The notes beneath the pieces are model-generated. The model worked only from the letters and a program-made list of their open reading frames with translations. It did not search any database and was not told where the DNA came from. A stretch of 64,000 nt of DNA from JALZKA01 sp963717635 (GTDB taxonomy: Bacteria; Actinomycetota; Thermoleophilia; Solirubrobacterales; 70-9), in contig OY970347.1 in NCBI GenBank assembly GCA_963717635.1, positions 1,054,001 through 1,118,000 on the forward strand, in the 5' to 3' direction. The position numbers and the translations under genes were made by a program. Positions 49,283-57,094 of this stretch are shown here, one piece after another (the stretch's first letter is position 1; each line of letters begins with the position of its first letter).

Positions 49283-50209
49283 TTATACCGCCCGATCGAT
49301 GGCCATCGCGGTGAACAACAGCGCCAGATAGGCGAGCGAGGCGAGATACAGGCGCAGCGCCGCGGGGCGGGAGTGCGAGCGCAGCAGCGCGACCGCCAGG
49401 CCGAGGAAGGCGGCGCCCAACGTGATCGCCGCCGCGAGGTAGATGCCTCCGAACAGGCCGGTCGCGAACGGCAGCAGGGTGAATGCGACGAGCACGGCCG
49501 CATAGGCCACGATCTGGCGGCGGGTCACCTCGTCGCCGCGGACGACGGGCAGCATCGGCACCCCGGTGCGTGCGTAGTCATCCTTGATCAGCAGCGAAAG
49601 CGCCCAGAAGTGGGGCGGGGTCCAGAGGAAGACGATCGCGAACGGATAGAGGGCGTCAAGGGCCAGGCTGCCCGTGGCAGCGGCCCAGCCGACCAACGGT
49701 GGCACCGCGCCGGCAGCGCCGCCGATCACGATGTTCTGCGGAGTCAATGGCTTCAGCCACATCGTGTAGACGAAGACGTAGCCGAGCAGGCCGGCCATTG
49801 CCAGCAGAGCGGACAGGAGGTTCACCGTTACCGCGAGCTGGACGGACGCCAGCACACCGAGCGCGATGCCGAAGAGCAGGCCGTGCAGGGGCTCGATCCT
49901 CCCGGCCACCAGCGGGCGGCCTCGGGTCCGAGCCATGCGCGCGTCGCGCTCGCGGTCCAGGTAATGGTTGATGGCCCCGGCGCCACCCGCGGCCAGGTAG
50001 CCGCCGAGCATCGTCCAGAGCACTGTCGAGAGCGCAAGGCCCTCGGGGGCGGCGACCACCATCGTCGCCACGGTCGTCACCAGGAGCAGCGAGATGATCC
50101 GCGGCTTGGTCAGCGCGATGTAGTCGCGGACGTGAGCCAGGAAGGCGCTCGCCGAAGCTCCGCTGGCGGGCCGTACGAGGTTCGGTGCCTTGGTAGTGGC
50201 GCTTTCCAT
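49283..50209 (-). CDS. ctaB: Protoheme IX farnesyltransferase (heme O synthase)
   Basis: 308 residues, UbiA family. Polar loops bind heme and farnesyl diphosphate: NHYLDRERDARMARTRGRPLVAGRI (N-x3-D-x3-D) and the second acidic loop near LIKDDYARTGVPMLP; about eight helices. Converts heme B to heme O, first step toward heme A for the aa3 oxidase. Directly follows ctaA. Confidence 0.95.
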   Translation of the reverse strand: MESATTKAPNLVRPASGASASAFLAHVRDYIALTKPRIISLLLVTTVATMVVAAPEGLALSTVLWTMLGGYLAAGGAGAINHYLDRERDARMARTRGRPLVAGRIEPLHGLLFGIALGVLASVQLAVTVNLLSALLAMAGLLGYVFVYTMWLKPLTPQNIVIGGAAGAVPPLVGWAAATGSLALDALYPFAIVFLWTPPHFWALSLLIKDDYARTGVPMLPVVRGDEVTRRQIVAYAAVLVAFTLLPFATGLFGGIYLAAAITLGAAFLGLAVALLRSHSRPAALRLYLASLAYLALLFTAMAIDRAV

Positions 50210-51175
50210 CTATGCAGTCGCTGGCTCGGCGCGGCGCACCGATTCTGACCGGGGGGCGGGGACGGGCATCAGGGTAGTCCAAGCGTAGACCGCGGTGGCC
50301 CACACGATCGTGCCGAGCGTCAGGTGGGCGAGGATCAGGCCGGCGTGCTTGCCCAACCACACGTTCGCCGCCCCCAGCGCGATCTGGGCCACGAGCAGGC
50401 CGCCGAGCGCGAGAAAAGCTCGACTTGGGGCCCGCCGGCGGATCGCGACGATGACCAGGGCGAGGACGGCGATCGCGGCCAGGTACATGAACAGACGGTG
50501 CGTGAGCTGGATGTCGATCAGGCGGCCCTCGCCGAACGGCATGAAGCGGTCGACGCAGGTCGGGAACTGCTCACCGCAGGCCGTGTGAGCGCCGGCCACC
50601 GGTTCGGTCGGGGTGCCTTCGCCCTCGGTCCCGGCGACCAGTCCGCCGGCCACGATCGTCGCCAGGATCAGGCTCGCCGCCAGGACGGTGAGGCCGCGCA
50701 GGCCGCGGCTGCCCGAGGCCTCGACCGGCTGCGGTTCGGACGCCAGGCGGCGCAGCCCCAACAGCACGCCGAGGAAGATCATCGCCAGGCCGAGGTGGCC
50801 GGCGACGAGGTATTCGTGGAGGCCCTCCTCGACTGTGAGCCCGCCCAGGCCGGCCTGGGCAAGCACGAGGATCCCGGCGGCGATCGACCCGCCGACGATC
50901 CACCGGTGCTCGCGCAGGTGGCGCCAGGCGTGCCAGGCACACATCAGCATCAAGATCGAGACGATCCCGGCTGTGATCCGGTGGGAGTACTCGATTGCGG
51001 ACTCGGCCGACGCCGCGGGGAGCACACCGCCTTCGCAGAGCGGCCAGCCATGCGTGCCCGAGCCCTCAGGGCCGCATCCCAGTCCGGAATCGCTGACGCG
51101 GACGATCCCGCCGATCAGGATCAGGACGAAGGTGGCGACGATGGTGGCTCCTACGAGGCGTCGAAACCGTGTCAT
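50210..51175 (-). CDS. ctaA: Heme A synthase
   Basis: 321 residues, COX15/CtaA family, eight helices with internal duplication. Conserved SGLGCGPEGSGTHGWPLCEG with a Cys pair, EYSHRITAG and HEYLVAGHLGLA in the first half, IQLTHRLFMY and HLTLGTIVW in the second give the heme-ligand histidines. Oxidises heme O to heme A. Start ATG 51175 overlaps the stop of a possible leader peptide (ATGA). Stop is adjacent to ctaB. Confidence 0.94.
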   Translation of the reverse strand: MTRFRRLVGATIVATFVLILIGGIVRVSDSGLGCGPEGSGTHGWPLCEGGVLPAASAESAIEYSHRITAGIVSILMLMCAWHAWRHLREHRWIVGGSIAAGILVLAQAGLGGLTVEEGLHEYLVAGHLGLAMIFLGVLLGLRRLASEPQPVEASGSRGLRGLTVLAASLILATIVAGGLVAGTEGEGTPTEPVAGAHTACGEQFPTCVDRFMPFGEGRLIDIQLTHRLFMYLAAIAVLALVIVAIRRRAPSRAFLALGGLLVAQIALGAANVWLGKHAGLILAHLTLGTIVWATAVYAWTTLMPVPAPRSESVRRAEPATA

Positions 51176-51213
51176 CTCGGCGGCTCCGCCGCCGCAACGC
51201 GCGGCGGTCTCAT
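51172..51213 (-). CDS. Possible 13-residue leader peptide coupled to ctaA
   Basis: Minus-strand ATG 51213 opens MRPPRVAAAEPPR and stops with TGA overlapping the ctaA ATG. A TATCCT box ends 7 nt before the ATG, the leaderless arrangement seen elsewhere. It could couple or tune ctaA translation. The peptide is short and the frame continues openly upstream, so chance is possible. Confidence 0.35.
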   Translation of the reverse strand: MRPPRVAAAEPPR

Positions 51214-51218
51214 CGCGC

Positions 51219-53006
51219 TCAGGATAGGGACGAGTCGTCGCCGTCCGGCTCGGGTGGCGCCTGAGGTTCGGGCTCCGTTTCCGGCGCAGCCGGTGGCGGC
51301 TCGGGCTCGGCGGGGGGCGGTTCCGCCTGTGCCAGCGGGGCGGGCGGCTCGTAGGTGGCCGCGCGCTCGCGGATCGCTTCGCGGATGTCGCGGAGCGGCT
51401 CGGCGCTCCGCACGTCCGGGACCGCGTCGAAGTTGTGCGCAGGCGGCGGTGAGAGCGCAAACCATTCGAGCGTCGATCCGCCCCACGGGTCGTGGCCAAC
51501 AGGGCGCCCGTCGCGGTAGGAGGCCGCGAGGTTCACGAGCTCGACCAGGACGCCGATCGTCACCGCGAACGCGCCGAGCGAGGCGATCAGGTTCAGGGTC
51601 GAGACGCCGGCGTCCTCGTAGTAGCGGAAGACGTCCACCGGCTGGCCCTCGAGGCCCGCGAAGAACATCGCGAAGCCGTAGACGATGGCACCGCCGAGGA
51701 TCAGTCCGGCGGCCGCCTTCGCGGGGCCCTCGGCCACCGAGCGCCCGCTGATCTTCGGCAGCCAGTAGTGCAGGGCCGCGAACGCCGCAAGTGTGAACCC
51801 GACGATCACCAGGATCGTGTCCTGCTGGGCGGCGGCCGTGTTCTCGAGCTGGAGGCCCACCGGGATGACCGACGTCGCGAGCTGACCGCCCAGGCCAAAG
51901 ACCAGGGCCACCGCGGCGGCGAGCGCCAGCGTGAGCGGCGTGCGAGTCGCGACCGATCCGTCCCACATCGTCGCGATCCAGTTGAAGAACAAGAGGCAGA
52001 CCGGGACCAGCAGCCCAACCGCCGCGGCCATCGCCAGATAGGCGAAGCCGTCGGGGATCGGCGCCGCGTACATGTTCTGCATCCAGGCCAGGACGCCAAG
52101 GACAGCGATCGCGACGACGGAGCCCGCGGCTCCTGCGTGGCTGAAGAGCGGCTTGCGCGAGAACGTGGGGACGATCTCTGAGATGACCGCGACGGTGCCC
52201 AGGACCAGGATCGTGTGACAGCCCGTGAAGAAGATCCAGCTCAGGTGTGAGAAGAGGAGCGGCTCGCCCTGCTCGCCGGCATCGAAGAAGACGCCATCGA
52301 AATGGCGGTCAACGGTCAGCATCGTCAACGCCGCCAGGAGCGCCGGCCCGGCGATCAGCAGGACGTAGCCGATCGCGCCGGCCGCCCAGGTGAAGATCGG
52401 GGCACGGCGCCAGGCCATGCCCGGCGCGCGCATGTTGCGCAGGGTCGCCACCAGGTTGATCGCGAAACAGACGAAACCGAAGGTCGCAAGTCCGACGCCG
52501 CCGACCCAGGCATCGACGCCGTGTGAGGGTGCGAAGACCTCATCGGAGAGCGGCGGCAGTGGCGACAGTGCCACCTCCGGCACGGTGTAGAGGAAGCTGG
52601 CGTAAATCATGAACGCGCCGGTCGCATAGAGCCAGTAAGCGAGCTGGTTGAGGCGCGGGAGCGCGACCGTCCGAGCGCCGATCTGCAGCGGGACGATGTA
52701 GCCAATCACCCCGAGCAACAGGGGAACCGCGAAGAGGATCACCGTGGTCACGCTCGCCGCGCTCCAGATCCGGTTGAAGACCTCGGGGACGAGGATCGTC
52801 GAGTCCGGGACGATCAGTTGGAGGCGCGTCAGCGCAAACAGGACGGCGGCGACCGCCAGGAATGACAATGACGTGCCGATCCAGAGCTTGGCAACCGCCT
52901 TGTGGTCGGCGCTGGTCGCAGCCTCGATCCATCCTGCGCGAGTGGCAGGGACGCCGCGGGTGACCAGCTCGGGGCGCGGCTCGGCGATCGTCGGAGGCGG
53001 GGTCAA
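51219..53006 (-). CDS. Heme-copper oxidase subunit I homologue lacking all metal ligands
   Basis: 595 residues with twelve predicted helices aligning to CoxA without gaps in the key helices: FNRIWSAASVTT against FNGLFSTHAAFM, SWIFFTGCHT against FWFYSHPAVY, LAWMQNMY against TVWAHHMF. At the metal positions it has Ala84 (low-spin heme His), Thr261 (CuB His), Thr265 (cross-linked Tyr), Gln310-Asn311 (CuB His pair), Gln395 and Thr397 (heme His pair), and Leu339 for the K-channel Lys. Structural motifs VPLQIGA, PRLN, ISEI, RKPLF and YWLPKISG remain. A Pro/Glu-rich tail follows. It cannot bind heme a, heme a3 or CuB normally. It overlaps the subunit II homologue by four bases (ATGA) and lies just upstream of ctaA-ctaB. 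Perhaps an assembly or regulatory scaffold. Confidence 0.85.
   Translation of the reverse strand: MTPPPTIAEPRPELVTRGVPATRAGWIEAATSADHKAVAKLWIGTSLSFLAVAAVLFALTRLQLIVPDSTILVPEVFNRIWSAASVTTVILFAVPLLLGVIGYIVPLQIGARTVALPRLNQLAYWLYATGAFMIYASFLYTVPEVALSPLPPLSDEVFAPSHGVDAWVGGVGLATFGFVCFAINLVATLRNMRAPGMAWRRAPIFTWAAGAIGYVLLIAGPALLAALTMLTVDRHFDGVFFDAGEQGEPLLFSHLSWIFFTGCHTILVLGTVAVISEIVPTFSRKPLFSHAGAAGSVVAIAVLGVLAWMQNMYAAPIPDGFAYLAMAAAVGLLVPVCLLFFNWIATMWDGSVATRTPLTLALAAAVALVFGLGGQLATSVIPVGLQLENTAAAQQDTILVIVGFTLAAFAALHYWLPKISGRSVAEGPAKAAAGLILGGAIVYGFAMFFAGLEGQPVDVFRYYEDAGVSTLNLIASLGAFAVTIGVLVELVNLAASYRDGRPVGHDPWGGSTLEWFALSPPPAHNFDAVPDVRSAEPLRDIREAIRERAATYEPPAPLAQAEPPPAEPEPPPAAPETEPEPQAPPEPDGDDSSLS
51221..51226 (-). 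promoter_or_regulatory. Possible internal promoter for ctaA
   Basis: Minus-strand TATCCT just upstream of the subunit I homologue's stop, 7 nt before the leader-peptide ATG at 51213. Confidence 0.35.
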
Positions 53007-53836
53007 GGCGCTGCCGCCTCCTCGGCCGCCGCGGTGACCTCAGCCGCGACCTCTTCCTGCGCGGCGGCGAGGTTCTCCGCCAGGTCGGCCGCATACTGTT
53101 CGTACTCCGCGGCCGAGACGACCCGGACCCAGGCCCGCATCGCGGGGTAGGACGTGCCGGAGAACAGGGTTGACTGGCCCTCGTAGACGCCCACCTCGTC
53201 TGCTCGGAACGAGGTCTCGGCGATCTCCCCGGGCACCGCCTCCACCTGGCCGCCGAGCGCCGGGATGAACCAGCGGTGCAGCACGTCGGTCGACGTGATC
53301 GACAGGTTCACGGTCGTGTCGACCGGCACGACGAGCTCGTTGTATGAGAAGGCGGTGGCGATGCCCTCGCTGGCCGAGACCTCGGGATCGCGCGGATATT
53401 CGAAGCGCCAGAGCCACTGCTGGCCCACGGCCCTGATGTCGATTGACTCCACCGATTCGTCGGCTTCGGCCTCGCGCGCGTCGCCGGTCATTACGACCCC
53501 GAACACGAAGATCGCCACCGCGACGACGCCCAGCGCCGCTCCGACGCGTCCGATCACCCCGCGCCCGGCGGTCAGCCGCCGTGGCTCGGCGCCGTCATTG
53601 CCCCGGGTGCGGAAGCGGCTGGCGGCGATCAGCAGCCCGGCGACGAGAGGAATCCCGATTACGAAGGTGACGACGATCATCACCCAGTAGCTGGTGCGGA
53701 TGCTCTCGGCATTCGGAGAGTGACCTGCGTCGGGGCCCAGGCCGGCGCTTGCGGGCGCCGCGAAGATCACCAGCGCAAGCGTCGCGACCGCGAGGGCGCG
53801 GCCGAACTTGGGCAGGCGGGACGTCGGGGGCCTCAC
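53003..53836 (-). CDS. Oxidase subunit II homologue with degenerate CuA site
   Basis: 277 residues from GTG 53836. Signal peptide, then two helices (SYWVMIVVTFVIGIPLVAGLLI, VIGRVGAALGVVAVAIFVFG) and the cupredoxin domain QQWLWRFEYP, as in subunit II. The first CuA ligand, His187 in DVLHRWF, is kept, but CTELCGLGHATM of CoxB aligns gaplessly with STLFSGTSYPAM: both Cys are Ser (222, 226), His is Tyr (230) and only Met233 stays. CuA is therefore unlikely. An Ala/Glu-rich coiled-coil-like tail ends the protein. TAGAAT 9 nt before GTG suggests a leaderless start of the operon. Confidence 0.85.
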   Translation of the reverse strand: MRPPTSRLPKFGRALAVATLALVIFAAPASAGLGPDAGHSPNAESIRTSYWVMIVVTFVIGIPLVAGLLIAASRFRTRGNDGAEPRRLTAGRGVIGRVGAALGVVAVAIFVFGVVMTGDAREAEADESVESIDIRAVGQQWLWRFEYPRDPEVSASEGIATAFSYNELVVPVDTTVNLSITSTDVLHRWFIPALGGQVEAVPGEIAETSFRADEVGVYEGQSTLFSGTSYPAMRAWVRVVSAAEYEQYAADLAENLAAAQEEVAAEVTAAAEEAAAP

Positions 53837-53845
53837 GGCGGCGCC

Positions 53846-53851
53846 ATTCTA
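53846..53851 (-). promoter_or_regulatory. -10 box of the oxidase-homologue operon
   Basis: Minus-strand TAGAAT, 9 nt before GTG 53836. Same hexamer and nearly the same spacing as the promoter of the catalytic cox operon at 42464, so the two could be similarly controlled. Confidence 0.45.
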
Positions 53852-53878
53852 ATCGCAGGGAGGCGCGCCGCGGCTTCC

Positions 53879-53884
53879 TATACT
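53879..53884 (+). promoter_or_regulatory. -10 box of the PAP2 gene
   Basis: TATACT ends 11 nt before GTG 53896, diverging from the oxidase-homologue promoter within 59 bp. Confidence 0.45.
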
Positions 53885-53895
53885 CGCCCGCGCCC

Positions 53896-54870
53896 GTGCG
53901 CCGGTATCGCCGACCATCCCGCCGGCCCGCTCCGGCCCTGCGCACCGCGGTCCGGGTGGGCGCGGCCGCGGCGGTCGCAGCTTCGATCGCGCTGCCGCCC
54001 CTTCGCAGGAAGCTTGGCCTTCGCCCGGCGACCACGCTCGCATTTGCGGCCGCCGGGCCACCCGCGCTGGCGGTCTTGAAGCCCCGCACCCGGACGCGCG
54101 ACGTCGCGCTCTACGCCCTGCAGATGTGGGGCTTCACCATGGCCCACGAGATCCCGTACGACGACCCGGAGGCCCTCCGCCGGCGGCTGCGGATTCGCTA
54201 CCCGATCCGTTTTGACCGGGCGATCGGCGGCGGCGAGTTGCCAAACGCGCGGCTCCAGCGAGCGCTCGCGGACCCCGATGAGCCCAACGCCCTCGACCGG
54301 TTCCTCTCCGCGGTCCACTGGGCCTGGTTCTTCGTCCCGCACCTGACCCTGGTGTACGTCCTGATCCGCGACGATGAGCTCGAGCCCTCCGAGCGCCGTT
54401 TCCCGCGCGCGGCGCGCCAGATGGCCGCCACCTACGACCTCGGGTGCGCGGGGTACTTCGCCGTGCCGACCGCGCCGCCATGGTGGGCGGCCGAAAACGG
54501 CTACTGCGACGAGTCCGTCCGGCGCTTGATGGTCGACGTGGGCGAGCGCGTCTGGGGCGACGCCTGGCCGCGCCTCTATGACTCGCTCGGCGGCAACCCG
54601 TGGGCGGCGATGCCCTCGCTGCACTTCGGCAGCTCGCTGATGGCGGCCATGCTGTTGCGCGAGACGGGCGCGGTCGCCGGCAGCCTGGGCTGGGCCTACG
54701 CGCTCACGCTCGGCTTCGCTCTGGTCTACCTCGGCGAGCACTACGTCGCCGATCTGGCCGCGGGTGCCGCGCTGGTTACGGCGGTCCGGAGCGGCGAGCC
54801 GCTGGTCGACCCGGTGGTCTCAAGGGTCAGCGCCGCGATCCAGCGCCTCGAGCGGATCGCCAACGGCTGA
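53896..54870 (+). CDS. PAP2-superfamily membrane phosphatase/phosphotransferase
   Basis: 324 residues from GTG 53896. Several helices, with the PAP2 signatures NPWAAMPSLHFGSSLMA (phosphatase motif 2, His) and YLGEHYVADLAAGAAL (motif 3, His and Asp), as in AUR1-like inositol phosphotransferases and lipid phosphatases. Motif 1 (K-x6-RP) is not clear. It may dephosphorylate or transfer a phospholipid head group. Followed by an LPG-synthase-like membrane protein. Confidence 0.8.
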   Translation: MRRYRRPSRRPAPALRTAVRVGAAAAVAASIALPPLRRKLGLRPATTLAFAAAGPPALAVLKPRTRTRDVALYALQMWGFTMAHEIPYDDPEALRRRLRIRYPIRFDRAIGGGELPNARLQRALADPDEPNALDRFLSAVHWAWFFVPHLTLVYVLIRDDELEPSERRFPRAARQMAATYDLGCAGYFAVPTAPPWWAAENGYCDESVRRLMVDVGERVWGDAWPRLYDSLGGNPWAAMPSLHFGSSLMAAMLLRETGAVAGSLGWAYALTLGFALVYLGEHYVADLAAGAALVTAVRSGEPLVDPVVSRVSAAIQRLERIANG

Positions 54871-54893
54871 CGCGCCTGCCAGTATCAGGACCC

Positions 54894-56072
54894 ATGCCCC
54901 GTTCGGACGACGCAGGTGGTCCGCCCTACGTGGACGAGAAGGGGGGTCTCGACGAGGAAGGCCTGGACCAGGACCCATCCTTTTTCCAGGATCCGAAACG
55001 GCTTGCGCAGACCGCGGTCGCGGTCCTGGTGCTGGTGGCCGCGATCTATTTCCTGTTCCCGAAGCTCGTCGGGATCGAGGACGGGGTTCGGAAGCTGGGC
55101 GACGGCGATCCCGTCTGGATCGGGGTTGCGCTCGCGTTCAGCGTCCTGATGTTCTTCTCGTACGTCGCCCTGTTCAAGGGCATCGTCGGCGAGCAGCTCA
55201 AGCTCCGCTGGACCGAGAGCTACCAGATCACGATGGCCGGCCTGGCGGCGACCCGCCTGTTCTCAGCGGGGGGGGCCGGCGGCATCGTCCTGACCTATTG
55301 GGCACTGCGCAAGGCGGGGATGCCGCAGCGCCAATCAGCCGGCCGGATGGTCGCGTTTCTGGTCCTGCTCTACGCCGTTTACATGTTCACGCTGGTGATC
55401 AACGGGATCCTCTTGGAAGCGGGCGTGTTCTCCGGCCCGGACCCGGCTGGCCTGACGATCATTCCGGCCGGGATCGCGGGCGGCGTGATCGTGATCTTCC
55501 TGCTGATCGCCCTGATCCCCGGCGATCTCCAGCGCCGTCTCGCCGAGTCGTCGCCGGACACCCGGCTGGGACGGATCGGGGTGCGGCTTGCGAGCGTTCC
55601 CGAGACGATGGCGGCGGGGACGCGGCTGGCGATCAAGATCGTCCGCAATCCGTCCCGAGGCGGGATGGCACTCGCCGGCGCGGTCGGTTTTTGGGCGGCC
55701 AACATCGCGATCCTCTGGGCCAGCTTCAAGGCCTTCGACGTCAGCCTCACCGGAGCCGTGATCGTCCAGGGCTTCTTCGTCGGGATGGTCGCCAACCTGT
55801 TCCCGTTCGCGCCGGGTGGCGTCGGGGCCGTGGACGCCGGGATGATCGGCACCTTCGTGCTGTTCGGGCTGCCGGGCGGCGCCGTCTTCGCCGCCGTGCT
55901 CACCTACCGCGTGATCGCCTTCTGGCTGCCGCTGCCGCCCGGGGTGGTGGCGTTCTTCCAGCTCCGCCGGACGGTGAAACGCTGGGAGGCGGAACGGGCA
56001 CAGACAACCGTAGGCTCGGAGCTGGCGGAAACGCTCCCCGGGCCCTCCATTACTTCAGAAAGTAAAGTATAA
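54894..56072 (+). CDS. Lysylphosphatidylglycerol-synthase-like membrane protein (UPF0104)
   Basis: 392 residues from ATG 54894. An acidic N-terminal tail, then about eight helices with GLAATRLFSAGGAGGIVLTYWALR and LFPFAPGGVGAVDAGMIGTF, the two repeated signatures of the MprF-like/UPF0104 flippase domain. No aminoacyltransferase domain is attached, so it probably flips or transports lipids. Its last codons run into the trxB promoter. The PAP2 gene 24 nt upstream suggests shared lipid work. Confidence 0.82.
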   Translation: MPRSDDAGGPPYVDEKGGLDEEGLDQDPSFFQDPKRLAQTAVAVLVLVAAIYFLFPKLVGIEDGVRKLGDGDPVWIGVALAFSVLMFFSYVALFKGIVGEQLKLRWTESYQITMAGLAATRLFSAGGAGGIVLTYWALRKAGMPQRQSAGRMVAFLVLLYAVYMFTLVINGILLEAGVFSGPDPAGLTIIPAGIAGGVIVIFLLIALIPGDLQRRLAESSPDTRLGRIGVRLASVPETMAAGTRLAIKIVRNPSRGGMALAGAVGFWAANIAILWASFKAFDVSLTGAVIVQGFFVGMVANLFPFAPGGVGAVDAGMIGTFVLFGLPGGAVFAAVLTYRVIAFWLPLPPGVVAFFQLRRTVKRWEAERAQTTVGSELAETLPGPSITSESKV

Positions 56073-56073
56073 T
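56050..56073 (+). promoter_or_regulatory. trxB promoter with inverted repeat
   Basis: Perfect -10 TATAAT (56068-56073) with Shine-Dalgarno GGAGG (56081) before ATG 56090. Directly upstream is TTACTT-CAGA-AAGTAA (56050-56065), a 6-bp palindrome in an AT-rich patch overlapping the spacer/-35 area, a good spot for a repressor or redox regulator. Confidence 0.55.
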
Positions 56074-56089
56074 CTCGCGCGGAGGCTCC

Positions 56090-57094
56090 ATGACTGACAA
56101 AACCGAGCAAATGATCATCATCGGCGGCGGCCCGGCCGGCTACACGGCCGCGCTTTACGCGGCGCGCGCCAACCTCGAGCCGCTGGTCATCGAGGGCTTC
56201 CAGTGGGGCGGGCAGCTCCAGAACACCACCGACGTCGAGAACTACCCCGGCTACCCCGCGGGGATCATGGGGCCGGAGATGATGAACGAGTTCCGTGCGC
56301 AGGCCGAGCGGTTCGGAACGCGTTTCGTAACCGACGACGCGAGCCGCGTCGAGCTCGCCGACGGCGGTCTGCATCGAGTCTTCCTCGGCGACGAGGAGCA
56401 TCTCGCCAAGACGGTGATCCTGGCGATGGGCGCCGAGCCGCGCCGGATCGGCATCCCGGGCGAGCTCGAGCTTGGCGGTCGCGGGGTCTCAACCTGCGGT
56501 GTCTGCGACGGGGCGTTCTTCAAGGACCAGGAGGTGATCGTGATCGGCGGCGGCGACTCCGCGATGGAGGACGCGATGTTCATCGCCAAGTACGCCTCGA
56601 GGCTGACGATCGTCCACCGCCGCGACGAGTTCCGCGCCTCCAAGATCATGCTGGAGCGCGCCCGGGATACGGCGAACATCGAGTTCAAGACACCATTCAT
56701 CCCCGAGGAGTTCATCGCCGGCGACGACGGCAAGCTGCGCGCGGTGCGTCTGCGCCACGCCGAGTCGGGCGTGATCGAGGAGGTCGAAGTCGGCGGCGCG
56801 TTCGTTGCGATCGGACACATCCCGCGCTCCGAGCTCGTGGCCGATCAGGTTGAGGTCGACGACGGCGGTTACGTCGTCACCGACGCGAGGTCGACGCGCA
56901 CCAACGTGGCGGGCGTTTTCGCGGTCGGCGACCTCGTCGACCACACCTATCGCCAGGCGGTCACCGCCGCCGGCACCGGCTGCATGGGCGCGCTCGATGC
57001 CGAGTGGTACCTGCGCGACACGCCGCCGTCGCCCGAGGCCCACTGGGCGGGCACCGCGGGCGAGGTTGCAGAGGCGACCGCCGCGTCGAACTAG
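56090..57094 (+). CDS. trxB: Thioredoxin reductase
   Basis: 334 residues. FAD site IIGGGPAGYTAALYAARA, redox pair in STCGVCDGAFF (C-G-V-C where most have C-A-T/V-C), NADPH site VIGGGDSAMEDAMFIAK with HRRDEFRASK, and the closing GVFAVGDLVDHTYRQAVTAAGTGC. Transfers electrons from NADPH to thioredoxin. No trxA follows; a convergent lysyl-oxidase-like gene overlaps its end by 4 nt. Confidence 0.94.
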   Translation: MTDKTEQMIIIGGGPAGYTAALYAARANLEPLVIEGFQWGGQLQNTTDVENYPGYPAGIMGPEMMNEFRAQAERFGTRFVTDDASRVELADGGLHRVFLGDEEHLAKTVILAMGAEPRRIGIPGELELGGRGVSTCGVCDGAFFKDQEVIVIGGGDSAMEDAMFIAKYASRLTIVHRRDEFRASKIMLERARDTANIEFKTPFIPEEFIAGDDGKLRAVRLRHAESGVIEEVEVGGAFVAIGHIPRSELVADQVEVDDGGYVVTDARSTRTNVAGVFAVGDLVDHTYRQAVTAAGTGCMGALDAEWYLRDTPPSPEAHWAGTAGEVAEATAASN

